DNA of 64,000 nucleotides from Streptomyces sp. MMG1121 (GCF_001280015.1 NZ_LGDV01000201.1:62001-126000), one strand, 5' to 3'. Numbered from the stretch's first letter, positions 36,085 to 45,465 are shown. Notes: a model not told the origin generated them from the sequence alone. Translations and numbers: made by a program.

Positions 36085-38697
36085 ATGCGAGACGTGACAG
36101 CGGGAAGCGAGTCAGTTTCCGAATTGCTGCCCTTGGTCTTCGCCGACCCGGGCGAGGCCCGGGCGCGCGCGGAACAGGTGCTGCAAGCCGGACCGCCGCC
36201 GCTGCACGCCAGTGTCGCCCACCAGGTCCTCGGCATCTGGCAGCGGGACTTCGGCGACCTGCGGATCGCGCTGGGGCATCTGCGCCGGGCCCGGGACCTG
36301 GCCGCGCGCGCCGAGTCGGCCGACCGGGAGGCGGACGTCCTCGCGACACTCGGGGTCGCACTGGTGCACGCGGGGCGCACGCGACAGGGGCTCACCTCCT
36401 TCGAGCGGGGAGTCGCCCGGGGCTCCGGACACACCCGGGCCCGGGTGCTGTACCGGCGGGCGTACGTGTGGTGGGTGCTGGGGCATCACCGCGAGGCGCT
36501 GGAGGACGTACGGCGGGCGCTGCCCGTGCTGCGGCAGGTCGGCGACGACATCTGGACCGCGCGGGCGCTGACCCTGCGGGCCACCGTGCATCTGGCGCTC
36601 GGCACGGTGGACCGGGCGGTCGCGGACTTCACGGCGGCGGAGCGGCTGTGGGAGACCACGGGCCAGGAGCACGACAAGGCCGACGTGGTGGAGAGCCGGG
36701 GACTCGCCGCGTTCCGGTCCGGAGACATCCCGGTGGCCCTGCGCCTGCTGGACGAGGCCGAGGAGCGGTACGCGAAACTCGGCACACCCACCTACATGCT
36801 GTCCATCCGGCGCTGCGAGGTGCTGATGGCGGCCGGGCTGGCTCCGGAGGCGCTGGCCGAGGCGGACGCGACGATCGCGCTGCTGGACCGGATCGGCGGG
36901 CAGTCCACCCGCAAGGCCGAACTGCTGCTGGCCGCCGCGCGGGCCGCCCGCTCGGCCGGGGACCCGCACACCGCCGTCGCCCGTGCCGCCGTCGCCGTAC
37001 GGCTGTTCGCGGCCCAGCGGCGGATGTGGTGGGAGACCCATGCCCGGCTGGTGCTGATCGAGGCCCGGGTGGCGGCCGGGCGCCGCTCGGGGCGGCTGGT
37101 CGCGGACGCGGCGGCGGTCGCCGAGAAGCTGGCCTCCTTCGGTTCGCCCGCCGCGCCGGAGGCCTCGCTGCTCGCGGGCCGGATCGCGCTCGCGCTGGGC
37201 TGGCGGGCGGACGCGGAACGGCACTTGGCGGTGGCCGCGCGCAGCCGGTACGGCGGCCCGCCGCCGGCCCGGGTGACGGGCTGGGCGGCACAGGCGCTCA
37301 GGGCCCGCGCCGCCGGGTCCCGGCGCGGGGTGCTGGAGGCCTGCCGGCGCGGACTGGACGTACTGGACGACCACCGGATGACGCTGGGCGCCTCGGAGCT
37401 GCGGGCCCACACGACCGCGCAGGGCGCCGAACTGGCGGCGCTGGCCCAGGAGGTGAGCCTCGACCAGGGCGGCCCCCGGCGGCTGCTGGAGTGGAGCGAG
37501 CGCTGGCGGGCCACCGTCCTGTCGGCACCACCGACCCGGCCGCCGGCCGACCCGGCCCTGCTGAGCGGTCTGACCGCTTACCGGGAGATAGCGGCCCGCG
37601 CGGAGGAGGCCCGGATGGAGGGCCGCCCGGTGCCCGCCCTGGAGCGCGAACAGCGGCGCTTGGAGCGGGAGATCCGCTCCCGCACCCACCACATCCGCGG
37701 CGCCGGGGCCCACGAGGAGGACCGCTTCGACGTGGCCCGGCTGCTGGACCGGCTCGGCGACGCCCGCCTGGTCGAACTCGCCGTGGTGGACGGGCGGGTG
37801 CACGTCCTGCTGTGCGGGCAGGGCCGGGTACGGCGGTTCGACGGTGGCCCGCTGACGGAAGCGATGGCCGAGGCGGAGTACGTCCAGGCGGGCCTGCGAC
37901 GGCTCGCCCACCCCGGCGCCGAGGCGCGGCTGCCCCTGGTGGAGGCGGGCGGCCGACGGCTTCAGGAACTGCTGCTGGGCGGGGCGGCGCAGCATCTCGG
38001 CGACGGTCCCGTGGTGATCGTGCCGCCGGGGGCGCTGCACCGGGTGCCGTGGGCGCTGCTGCCCGCGCTGCGCGAGCGGGTGCTCAGCGTGTCGCCGTCG
38101 GCGGGCAGCTGGCTGCGGGCCCGCGAGACCGAGCCGCCGCCGGGCGGGCGGCATGTGCTGGTACGCGGCCCGGGCCTTGCCACCGGCGGCGCGGAGGTGC
38201 CCGAACTGGCCCACCGGGACGGCAGGGCGACGGTCCTGGAGGGCGAGGACGCCCAGGTCCCCCGGGTCCTGGAGCACCTCGACGGCGCGGCCCTCGCCCA
38301 CCTCGCGGCGCACGGCACGTTCCGTGCGGACAGCCCGTTGTTCAGCAGCCTCCGGATGGCCGACGGCCCGCTCATCGTGCACGACTTCGAGCGCCTGGCC
38401 CGCAGCCCGTACCGGATCATCCTCTGCAGCTGTGACACCGCCCGCCTCGCCTCGGTCGGCGCCGACGAACTCCTCGGACTGGTCACCGCGTTGCTCCCGC
38501 TGGGCACGGCCGGGGTGGTGGCGAGCAGCGCACCGGTCAACGACGCGGCGGTGGTCCCGCTGATGCTCGCCCTGCACCAGGGCCTCGACACGGGCCTCTC
38601 CCTGGCCGAGGCCCTCCGCAACGCCCGGGCGGCCCTGCCGGGCGACCCGGTCCACCAGGCAACGGGGTGGGCGTTTGCGGCATTTGGTGCGGCGTAG
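36085..38697 (+). CDS. TPR-CHAT caspase-like protease
   Basis: An 870-residue protein. Residues ~10-560 are a helical TPR solenoid with repeats such as ALGHLRRARDLAARAESADREADVL and DFTAAERLWETTGQEHDKADVVESRG. The last ~300 residues are a CHAT protease domain: catalytic His in LAAHGTFR (~743) and catalytic Cys in ILCSCDTARL (~783), then VVASSAPVNDAAVVPLM. There is no membrane helix or signal peptide. TPR arrays in CHAT proteins act as sensors or autoinhibitory scaffolds. It faces a subtilase-sigma-partner operon across a 77-bp divergent gap, pointing to one functional unit. ATG 36085 (GTG 36094 is a second choice). Confidence 0.88.
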   Translation: MRDVTAGSESVSELLPLVFADPGEARARAEQVLQAGPPPLHASVAHQVLGIWQRDFGDLRIALGHLRRARDLAARAESADREADVLATLGVALVHAGRTRQGLTSFERGVARGSGHTRARVLYRRAYVWWVLGHHREALEDVRRALPVLRQVGDDIWTARALTLRATVHLALGTVDRAVADFTAAERLWETTGQEHDKADVVESRGLAAFRSGDIPVALRLLDEAEERYAKLGTPTYMLSIRRCEVLMAAGLAPEALAEADATIALLDRIGGQSTRKAELLLAAARAARSAGDPHTAVARAAVAVRLFAAQRRMWWETHARLVLIEARVAAGRRSGRLVADAAAVAEKLASFGSPAAPEASLLAGRIALALGWRADAERHLAVAARSRYGGPPPARVTGWAAQALRARAAGSRRGVLEACRRGLDVLDDHRMTLGASELRAHTTAQGAELAALAQEVSLDQGGPRRLLEWSERWRATVLSAPPTRPPADPALLSGLTAYREIAARAEEARMEGRPVPALEREQRRLEREIRSRTHHIRGAGAHEEDRFDVARLLDRLGDARLVELAVVDGRVHVLLCGQGRVRRFDGGPLTEAMAEAEYVQAGLRRLAHPGAEARLPLVEAGGRRLQELLLGGAAQHLGDGPVVIVPPGALHRVPWALLPALRERVLSVSPSAGSWLRARETEPPPGGRHVLVRGPGLATGGAEVPELAHRDGRATVLEGEDAQVPRVLEHLDGAALAHLAAHGTFRADSPLFSSLRMADGPLIVHDFERLARSPYRIILCSCDTARLASVGADELLGLVTALLPLGTAGVVASSAPVNDAAVVPLMLALHQGLDTGLSLAEALRNARAALPGDPVHQATGWAFAAFGAA

Positions 38698-38720
38698 CAA
38701 GGGCCCGCACCCGGCAGACG

Positions 38721-40409
38721 CTATGCCGACTCGCACTCCGGCAACTCGACGAGCCACGGCAACGCTCCCCTGTCCCCCGTGCCCAGCCGGGTGTAGGCGC
38801 TGTACAGGTGATTCCCCACCGTCCGCACCGACAACGTCAGCCTCTCGGCGATCTCCCGGTTGCTGAGCCCCGCCGCGGCGAGGGTCACGATCTGCCGCTG
38901 CCGGGCGGTCAGTTCACCCAGTACGAGCGAGGCCAGTGCAGGCGTCCGCGCCCCCTGGCAGCGGCGCGCGAGCGCGACGGCCCGGGTGCGGGAGAGCCGC
39001 GCGGCGCGCGGATCCCGGTGCGCCCGCACCGCCTGCGCATGCGCCTCGGCCGCGAACAGTAGGAACCCGCGCTCCTCCAACGCCTGCGCGGCCTCGTCCA
39101 GTTCGCCCCCGTCACCCCGTGTCAGCGCTTCGGCATGACGGGCGAACACACTTCCCTCCGGCAACCGCCCGACCACCCGACCCGGCTCACCCAGGCGTAC
39201 GGAGTCGTACCGGGCGTACAGCTCCTCACCATCGCCCACCTCACCATCGGTGAGCCTGAGTTCCGCGCGGCAGGACGCGTCACCCGGCGCCTCCCGCAGC
39301 CCCTCCCGAGCCCAGGCGGCAGCGTCCCGCAGCTCGCCCCGCAGCCGGGCGAACCGGGCGCGGACGGCGGCGTAACCGGCCGGGACCGGCGTGCCCTCCG
39401 CCACCAGCCACTCCCCCACCGGGGCGGGCACCGGCCGGACGTCCAGTTGCTCGATCCGCCGTACCAGGGACCGCTGTTCGGCCTCCAGGGCCGGGCCGAC
39501 GTCACGGGGCGCACTCGTCAGGCGGCGGGCGCGCAGACGGCCGGTCGTGGCGCGCAGGGCCGGGCCGTGCAGGGGGTGGGCGAGGGACACGGCCGCCTGG
39601 TCGTCGACGTGGATCAGCCCGTCCGCCTCCAGGCGTTCCAGGACGTCGAGATCGAGTTCGTCCAGCGCCAGCGGAAGCGGCTCGGCGAACGCCAGGCGTT
39701 CCAGCGTCTCCCGTTCGCCGGGGCCGGGGCGCTCCAGTGCCGGGGCGAGCCGCTCGCGCACGGCCGGGGTGACCGGCAGCGCGCCCCGCCACGCCCGTTC
39801 GCCGGTGCCCGGGACGGGGGTCAGCCGGCCTCCCGCGCAGAGCGCGGTCACCAGGTCGCGCAGCAGCCGTAGATCGCCCCGGCACACACCGTGCAGGCGG
39901 CGCACGGTGAGCGGTTCGAGTCCGGCCATGGCGAGCAGCTGCGCGGTGTCCTCGTACGGCAGCGGCTGGAGGGCCAGCCGGGGCAGCAGTTCGCCGGTCC
40001 ACAGCCGGGACACCGCGCCGGGCGTGGGCGCGCCGTCCACCGCGGCGACGACGAGCCGGGTGCGGGCGTGCACGGCGAGCTGGTGGACGAGGGCCGCGGA
40101 GGCCTCGTCCAGCAGCTGGGCGTCGTCCACGACCAGGAGCCGTACGCCGGACAGGATGCGCAGGGCGCGCTGCGGCGAGACGGCGTCGGGCAGGAGGTGC
40201 GCGAACGCAGCGAAGGGCAGGTCCCGGGCCTCGGGCGTACCGGTCACCCGGGCGTGGTCGGTGCCCCGGACCGCCTCCGTGATCAGCCGGGTCTTGCCGT
40301 GGCCGGCCGGTCCGGTCACCACGATGCCGTGCCGGCCGGCCGCCCATGACCCGCGCACCAGCTCCAGTTCGTCCGCCCGGCCGGCGAACGGGCGGGGCAG
40401 CTCCAACAT
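38721..40409 (-). CDS. Large ATP-binding LuxR-family regulator (LAL type)
   Basis: A 562-residue protein with an AAA/STAND-like ATPase near the N-terminus (Walker A GPAGHGKTRLI, Walker B RLLVVDDAQLLDEAS), a helical middle, and a C-terminal LuxR-type helix-turn-helix (LTARQRQIVTLAAAGLSNREIAERLTLSVRTVGNHLYSAYTRLG). At this length it is a short LAL regulator. Start ATG 40409 (AGGA 8 bp upstream); GTG 40436 is possible. The convergent stop is 23 bp from the CHAT gene. Target genes are unknown; the divergent metalloprotease-like gene is the obvious candidate. Confidence 0.85.
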   Translation of the reverse strand: MLELPRPFAGRADELELVRGSWAAGRHGIVVTGPAGHGKTRLITEAVRGTDHARVTGTPEARDLPFAAFAHLLPDAVSPQRALRILSGVRLLVVDDAQLLDEASAALVHQLAVHARTRLVVAAVDGAPTPGAVSRLWTGELLPRLALQPLPYEDTAQLLAMAGLEPLTVRRLHGVCRGDLRLLRDLVTALCAGGRLTPVPGTGERAWRGALPVTPAVRERLAPALERPGPGERETLERLAFAEPLPLALDELDLDVLERLEADGLIHVDDQAAVSLAHPLHGPALRATTGRLRARRLTSAPRDVGPALEAEQRSLVRRIEQLDVRPVPAPVGEWLVAEGTPVPAGYAAVRARFARLRGELRDAAAWAREGLREAPGDASCRAELRLTDGEVGDGEELYARYDSVRLGEPGRVVGRLPEGSVFARHAEALTRGDGGELDEAAQALEERGFLLFAAEAHAQAVRAHRDPRAARLSRTRAVALARRCQGARTPALASLVLGELTARQRQIVTLAAAGLSNREIAERLTLSVRTVGNHLYSAYTRLGTGDRGALPWLVELPECESA

Positions 40410-40531
40410 CGTCGCGTCCTGTTCGTAAGTCCTCACACCATCAGGAGCGCGCGTACTCAGGTTTGATACAGGGCGACTTGAGTAGCCTTCGACTCAGGCG
40501 CCCGGCGGCGGCGGACGGGCACGCTGGGCCC

Positions 40532-41617
40532 ATGACCCGACGCCTGTGTTCGCTACCGCGGCGGCCGGCCCCGTGCTTCGCACCGGGGCTGACGGCCGAG
40601 CGGCTGGGCGCGCTGCTCGCCGGGCGGCGGATGTGGGTCAACGGCACGGTCCTGCACTACTACTTCCACACCGACGGCCGCGACGCCTCCGTGATCCCGG
40701 TTCCCGGGGCCGGGGAGCTGCGCCGGGTGCCGTGGGCCGGCTCGGAGGAGCAGCGGGAGGCGGTCCGCGACTGTCTGCGCGAGTGGCAGGAGCTGGGCAT
40801 CGGCGTCACCTTCGCCGAGGTCGGCGACCGGCACGAGGCGGAGCTGCGGATCGGGTTCCAGAGCGGCGGCGGTTCCTGGTCGGCGGTCGGCCGGGAGGCG
40901 CTGTCGGTCGGCCGGGGCGAGCGCACCATGAACCTGGGATGGGATGTCACGGGGCCCGGGGAGCGCGGCACGATCCTGCATGTGATCGGGCACGCGCTCG
41001 GCATGGCGCACGAGCACCAGAGTCCGTATGCCGGGCTCCACTGGGACGACGAGGCCGTGTACGCCGAGCTGGCGGGCCCGCCGAACCACTGGAGCCGGGA
41101 GACGACCGACGCGAACGTCCTGCGCACGCTGGACGCCGGTGAGGCGAGCGGCTCGGTGTGGGACCCTCAGTCGGTCATGACGTTCCCGTTCGGGCCGGGG
41201 CTGGTGCTGGAGCCGGAGCAGTACCGCGGGGGGCTGCGTCCGTCCGGTGCTCCGTCCCCGGCCGACAAGGAGTTCGTGCTGCGGTGGTATCCGCCGGCCG
41301 GTCCGGCCGGTCCGGCCGCGCTGGTGCCGTTCCGCTCGGCGCCACTCGGTCTCGGGCCGGGCGAGCAGGCCGATTTCGGTGTCGAGCCGTCGGAGACCCG
41401 CGACTACACCGTGGGCACCTTCGGCGACGCCGACACCGTGCTCGTGGTCTTCGAGGAGCGTGACGGGGTGCCGCGCTTCCTCGCGGGGCACGACGACGGC
41501 GGCGGGTCGGACAACGCCGCCGTCCGGGTCCGGTTCGTCAGGGGCCGCCGCTACGTCGTCCGGGTCCGCCTGTACTCGACCTGGGGTTCGGGGGAGACAG
41601 CGGTCATGTGCTGGTGA
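40532..41617 (+). CDS. Astacin-like metallopeptidase homologue lacking the catalytic Glu
   Basis: A 361-residue protein. Its middle resembles an M12A/metzincin domain: ILHVIGHALGMAHEHQSPYAG, where the three zinc His (H150, H154, H160) fit HExxHxxGxxH, but the catalytic Glu after the first His is Val (V151). One base (GTG for GAG) explains it. A Met-turn-like SVMTFPF follows. The last ~110 residues are a beta-sandwich-like domain (TRDYTVGTFGDADTVLVVFE). There is no clear signal peptide; the N-terminus is Arg/Cys-rich. Zinc binding may remain without proteolysis. It is divergent from a LAL regulator. Confidence 0.75.
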   Translation: MTRRLCSLPRRPAPCFAPGLTAERLGALLAGRRMWVNGTVLHYYFHTDGRDASVIPVPGAGELRRVPWAGSEEQREAVRDCLREWQELGIGVTFAEVGDRHEAELRIGFQSGGGSWSAVGREALSVGRGERTMNLGWDVTGPGERGTILHVIGHALGMAHEHQSPYAGLHWDDEAVYAELAGPPNHWSRETTDANVLRTLDAGEASGSVWDPQSVMTFPFGPGLVLEPEQYRGGLRPSGAPSPADKEFVLRWYPPAGPAGPAALVPFRSAPLGLGPGEQADFGVEPSETRDYTVGTFGDADTVLVVFEERDGVPRFLAGHDDGGGSDNAAVRVRFVRGRRYVVRVRLYSTWGSGETAVMCW

Positions 41618-41660
41618 GGCACGGACGCCGAAAGCCACTGTCCGGCACCGGGGGAGCCGC

Positions 41661-41695
41661 CGCGGACGTCACCTACGGGGGAGGTGACGTCCGCG
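41661..41695. terminator. Bidirectional terminator
   Basis: A 14-bp perfect stem, CGCGGACGTCACCT (41661-41674) and its complement (41682-41695), with a 7-nt loop. It sits between the convergent metallopeptidase-like and flavin monooxygenase genes. Confidence 0.75.
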
Positions 41696-41731
41696 GCCGC
41701 GGCCGTGTGTCCGCACGGAGCGCGAGGAACG

Positions 41732-43114
41732 TCACGAAGCGGCCCGGTCGGGCGAGGCGGTGGCGGGGGCGTCCGGGTGGGCGAGGCCGAGGTGGTCGCG
41801 CAGGGTCGTGCCCGCGTAGTCGGCGCGGAACACGCCCTGTTCCTGGAGCAGGGGTACGACCTGGTCGGCGAAGGTGTCGAGGCCGCCGGGGGTGATGTGC
41901 GGGACGAGGATGAACCCGTCGGAGGCGTCGGCCTGCACGAAGTCGTTGATGGTCCGAGCGACGGTGGCCGCGGAGCCGACGAAGGTCTGCCGGTTGCCGG
42001 TGTTGATGACCAGGTCGCGGATGGACCACTTGTTGGCCTCGGCGAGCTGCCGCCATTCGCGGGCGACGGCGATCGGGTCCCGGTACATCCGCACCTGGGC
42101 GCGGCCCCGGGAGATGTGCTCCTCGCTCACGAGGGGGTCGACGTCGGGCAGCGGGCCCTCCGGGTCGTAGGCCGACAGGTCGCGGTTCCAGACGAACTCC
42201 AGGTGCTTGATGGCGGTCGCACCGCTGACCTGCTGCCGGCGCACCTCGCGGGCGAGGTCGGCGGCCTCCTGGTCACTGTCGCCGAGGACGAACGTCGCGG
42301 CGGGCAGGATGAGCAGTTGGTCGGGCCGGCGGCCGTACCGGGCGAGGCGGTCCTTGACGTCCGTGTAGAAGGCCTGGCCCTCCTGCAGTGTCGCGTACCT
42401 GCTGAAGATGGCGTCCGCGCCGGCGGCGGCGAACTCGCGGCCCTCGTCGGAGTCGCCCGCCTGGAAGATCACCGGGCGGCCCTGCGGAGAGCGCGGCACG
42501 TTGAAGCGGCCGTGGATGTCGAAGTGCTGTCCCTGGTGGACGAAGGCGCCCGCCTTGGCGTCCCGCAGGAAGGCGCCGGTGGTCCGGTCGGCGAGGATCT
42601 CGTCGCCGCGCCAGGAGTCGAGGAGTTCGTTCGTGGTGGCGAGGAACTCCTTGGCGCGGGAGTAGCGCTCCTCCTGCGGCAGGAAGCCGCCGCGGCGGAA
42701 GTTCTCGCCGGTGAAGGCGTCCCAGGACGTGACCACGTTCCAGGCAGAGCGGCCGCCGGAGAGGTGGTCGAGGCTCGCGAACTGGCGGGCCACCTCGTAC
42801 GGCTCGTTGAACGTGGAGTTGATGGTGCCGGTCAGCCCGAGCCGGTCGGTCACGGCGGCCAGCGCGGCCAGCACCGTGAAGGTGTCCGGACGGCCGACCA
42901 CGTCCAGGTCGTATATCCGTCCGCCCTGTTCTCGCAGGCGCAGGCCCTCGGCGAGGAACAGGAAGTCGAACTTGGCGCGTTCGGCGGTGCGCGCGAAGTG
43001 GGCGAAGGAGCTGAACTCGATGTGGCTGCCTGCGGCCGGGTCGCTCCACACGGTGGTGTTGTTGACCCCGGGGAAGTGGGCGGCCAGGTGGATCTGCTTC
43101 AGGGGCTTGCTCAT
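41732..43114 (-). CDS. NtaA/SnaA/DszA-type FMN-dependent monooxygenase
   Basis: A 460-residue class C flavin monooxygenase (luciferase-like fold). Family motifs are LAAHFPGVNNTTVWSDP, FDFLFLAEGLRLRE, GLTGTINSTFNEPYEVARQFASLDHLSGGRSAWNVVTS and PVIFQAGDSDEGREFAA. Relatives oxidise sulfur or nitrogen compounds such as dibenzothiophene, nitrilotriacetate or pristinamycin IIA using reduced FMN from a separate reductase. No reductase is adjacent. It lies 25 bp after a second LLM enzyme in a unit headed by a sulfur-type leader peptide, so organosulfur scavenging is likely. Confidence 0.88.
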   Translation of the reverse strand: MSKPLKQIHLAAHFPGVNNTTVWSDPAAGSHIEFSSFAHFARTAERAKFDFLFLAEGLRLREQGGRIYDLDVVGRPDTFTVLAALAAVTDRLGLTGTINSTFNEPYEVARQFASLDHLSGGRSAWNVVTSWDAFTGENFRRGGFLPQEERYSRAKEFLATTNELLDSWRGDEILADRTTGAFLRDAKAGAFVHQGQHFDIHGRFNVPRSPQGRPVIFQAGDSDEGREFAAAGADAIFSRYATLQEGQAFYTDVKDRLARYGRRPDQLLILPAATFVLGDSDQEAADLAREVRRQQVSGATAIKHLEFVWNRDLSAYDPEGPLPDVDPLVSEEHISRGRAQVRMYRDPIAVAREWRQLAEANKWSIRDLVINTGNRQTFVGSAATVARTINDFVQADASDGFILVPHITPGGLDTFADQVVPLLQEQGVFRADYAGTTLRDHLGLAHPDAPATASPDRAAS

Positions 43115-43139
43115 GGGTGCGGTCGTCCTCTCCGGCTGC

Positions 43140-44351
43140 TCAGGCTGATACGGCGGCGGCGTAGCGGTTGGCGGGGCGGGCAAGGCCCAGCAGGCCGCGC
43201 AGCGTGTCCGCCTCGTAGGCGTGCCGGAAGCGGCCCCGGCGCCGGAGTTCGGGCACCAGGTCACGGCTGACGCGGGGCAGGTCGTGCCCGGCGACGGCGG
43301 GGCGCAGCCGGAAGCCGCCCAGCCCGGCCGACGCCAACTCCTCGCAAAGATCGGCGAGTTGGGCGGCCGTGCCGGTGAAGACCCGGGCGTCACCGGTGTA
43401 CGGCTCACCGGCGAGCGTGTCGAGGCGGTCGCGGCGGGCCTCGGCCTCGGCCCGGCTGTCGTCGAGGAAGACGACCAGGTCGCCGAAGAGGTGCAGGGTG
43501 TCATCGGCCCGGCCCGCCGCCTCCTGTTCGGCGCGGATCTCGGCGACGATCGCACGGGCCTGCGCTGCGTCGTGCGGGGTGACGTAGCCGACGTCGGCCT
43601 GGCGGGCGAGGAGCCGGTACGGGACGCCCTGGTGGGCGAGTGCGGTGACCGGCGGCTGGCCCTGCGGCGGGCGGGGTGTGATCGAGGGGCCCTTGACGCT
43701 GAAGTGCCGGCCCTCGAAGTCGATGTAGTGCAGTTTGTCCCGGTCGATGAAGCGGCCGGTCGCCGCGTCCCGGATCTCGGCGTCGTCCTCCCAGCTGTCC
43801 CAGAGCCGGCGGACCACCTCCACGTAGTCGGCGGCCTCGTCGAACAGCTCGGTGACGATGTCCCGCGCCGCCGGGCTGTCGTAGGCCTCGATCCGGCCGA
43901 TGGTACGGCGGCCGAAGTGGGCGGCCTCGTCCGGCCGGCCGCTGACCTGCACGCGCAGGCCCGCGCGGCCGGTGCTGACGTAGTCGAGGGTGGCGATGGC
44001 CTTGGAGAGGTGGAACGGCTCGGTGTGCGTGGCCACCACGGTCGGGACCAGGCCTATGTGGCGGGTGAGCGGGGCGACACGGGAGGCGATGAGGACCGCG
44101 TCGAGCCGGCCGCGTACCTGGTCGGTGCGCTCGTCGGGGTCGAGGAGGTGCGAGGACTGCGGGCCCAGGCCGTCCTCGATGGTCACGAAGTCGATCAGGC
44201 CGCGCTCGGCCTCGGCGACGAGGTCGGCCCAGTAGCCGGCGCTGAACAGGTCCCGGGGGCGGGCGACCGGCTCGCGCCAGGAGGCGGGGTGCCAGCCGGT
44301 GCCGTCCAGTGCGACGGCAAGATGCAGGGGGGATGCGGAAGTTGAGGACAC
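43140..44351 (-). CDS. LLM-class flavin-dependent oxidoreductase
   Basis: A 403-residue luciferase-like (F420/FMN) enzyme. It shows the opening LAVALDGTGWHPASW, LIDFVTIEDGLG, and HIGLVPTVVATHTEPFHLSKAIATLDYVSTGRAGLRVQ, and the region SITPRPPQGQPPVTALAHQG. It starts at GTG 44351 with AAGGAAGG upstream and is followed by the NtaA-type enzyme. A leader peptide ends 132 bp upstream. Likely an alkanesulfonate- or sulfone-type monooxygenase acting with the second enzyme; substrate not readable. Confidence 0.85.
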   Translation of the reverse strand: MSSTSASPLHLAVALDGTGWHPASWREPVARPRDLFSAGYWADLVAEAERGLIDFVTIEDGLGPQSSHLLDPDERTDQVRGRLDAVLIASRVAPLTRHIGLVPTVVATHTEPFHLSKAIATLDYVSTGRAGLRVQVSGRPDEAAHFGRRTIGRIEAYDSPAARDIVTELFDEAADYVEVVRRLWDSWEDDAEIRDAATGRFIDRDKLHYIDFEGRHFSVKGPSITPRPPQGQPPVTALAHQGVPYRLLARQADVGYVTPHDAAQARAIVAEIRAEQEAAGRADDTLHLFGDLVVFLDDSRAEAEARRDRLDTLAGEPYTGDARVFTGTAAQLADLCEELASAGLGGFRLRPAVAGHDLPRVSRDLVPELRRRGRFRHAYEADTLRGLLGLARPANRYAAAVSA

Positions 44352-44483
44352 GTCGGTGCCTTCCTTGATGTCCGTACGAGAACAGCGGCTGGCGACCCGG
44401 GGCGGCGGCGGGGCGAGCTGCGGCAGCGGGAGACCGGGGCCGGACGGCCTGGCGAGCCGGCAGCCAGGGGCGCGGGGGAAAGG

Positions 44484-44594
44484 TCAGTGGCGACAGAGCG
44501 CGGCGGACACGCGCTGGAGATCTATGTGCGGCCTGGAGTGCAGGCGGACGGAGCGGTACGGCTGCGGGAGGCACGGCGTCGGTACGTGGGTCAC
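44484..44594 (-). CDS. Short leader peptide (sulfur attenuation type), copy 1
   Basis: A 36-codon frame from GTG 44594, preceded by GGAGG, ending in RPHIDLQRVSAALCRH. This tail matches the Streptomyces leader peptides found before sulfur genes, with the conserved HIDL-RVSAALCR and a terminal Cys thought to sense cysteinyl-tRNA supply. It lies 132 bp before the LLM oxidoreductase gene. Regulation by attenuation is established for relatives only as a proposal; here it is inferred. Confidence 0.75.
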   Translation of the reverse strand: MTHVPTPCLPQPYRSVRLHSRPHIDLQRVSAALCRH

Positions 44595-44759
44595 GGCCGT
44601 CACCTCCGTCCCTCGGTCGCGGCGGGCCGTCTCGGCCGCCCGGTGGATCTCGTCATGATGCACAACGCGCAACCGGCTTCCCTTGTTCCCGCGCAGCGCA
44701 CCCGCACGATCCGTGAGCGGCGGCGCGCGGGTGAATGCTGTCGACGCGGCCGGGAAGTC

Positions 44760-44923
44760 GGTGGGTGATGGATGGTCGGGTGTGGGTCGCCGGCAGGCCG
44801 GGCGGGTTGATCTCCTTCTTCGCGACCGCTTCGTCGAAGAGGTTGTAGGCGGCGCGACTTTGACGGTGAATCGGCGGCCGGCGGCTCGGCTGGGGAGACG
44901 GCGGCGCCCGGGGGTTCGCTCAT
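44760..44923 (-). pseudogene. Probable remnant of a sulfur-related gene
   Basis: ATG 44923 opens a frame (MSEPPGAAVSPAEPPAAD) with strong GC third-position bias that fades after ~20 codons. Another frame then shows a coding-like tail, AYNLFDEAVAKKEINPPGL, at about 44794-44850. Good bias that jumps between frames suggests deletion or frameshift of one or two genes, perhaps an ABC permease and a substrate-binding protein. It sits between two leader peptides, where a transporter would be expected. Weak evidence. Confidence 0.35.
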
Positions 44924-45092
44924 GGCGGGCTCCGGCAAGGTCGGCACCCCGGTCCACGGCGAACGGGCGCGGGCCGCGACGGCACTACGGCACGTGGCGG
45001 CACACGGCGGCGCGCGGGACCGGGGGCTGGGCGGACGACGGCACACCAGGGGGACGGTGTGCGTCAGGAACGCGGGAGGCGGGAGGCGGGCG

Positions 45093-45242
45093 TCAGCCCC
45101 GGCGCCGGGCAGCGCCCGGCGCGGTACACAGTGCGCTGTTGACCCGGAGCAGATCTACGGCGCGGTCGGCGACGAGGAGGCGGGCGTACGACGGTACGCG
45201 GCCCTGGGGGCGGCTCGTGGCCGTCCGGGGGCTCGCGTCCAT
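45093..45242 (-). CDS. Short leader peptide, copy 2 (apparently orphaned)
   Basis: A 49-codon frame from ATG 45242 (AGGTGA upstream) with the motif RAVDLLRVNSALCT near its end, the same signature as the other two leader peptides in this locus. No intact gene follows on this strand until the next leader, only the proposed remnant. The rest of 44924-45465 holds no other gene that I can support. Confidence 0.65.
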   Translation of the reverse strand: MDASPRTATSRPQGRVPSYARLLVADRAVDLLRVNSALCTAPGAARRRG

Positions 45243-45400
45243 GGCGTCACCTGTCACCGTTCCGGCCCCGCGGGGCCCTCGCGCTTACCGAAATACGTCG
45301 TTCCGGTCCGGTCGTCACCTGGGGCACCCCACCGCGATGCGAGGGTTGCCGGTCAGCGAGCCAGGGCTTGGTGTTGACGCTCATGACCGTTCTGGCCGTA

Positions 45401-45430
45401 AGTTGAGGCTGTCGTCCGTGCCCATGTCAA
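45401..45430 (-). promoter_or_regulatory. Possible promoter of leader peptide copy 2
   Basis: Minus-strand TTGACA (45425-45430) with TCAACT (45401-45406) 18 bp away. The -35 is perfect, the -10 poor, and the 5' untranslated region would be about 150 nt. Confidence 0.3.
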
Positions 45431-45465
45431 CGGCTATCCGCTACCTGGACGTTCGCGGCCCGATG

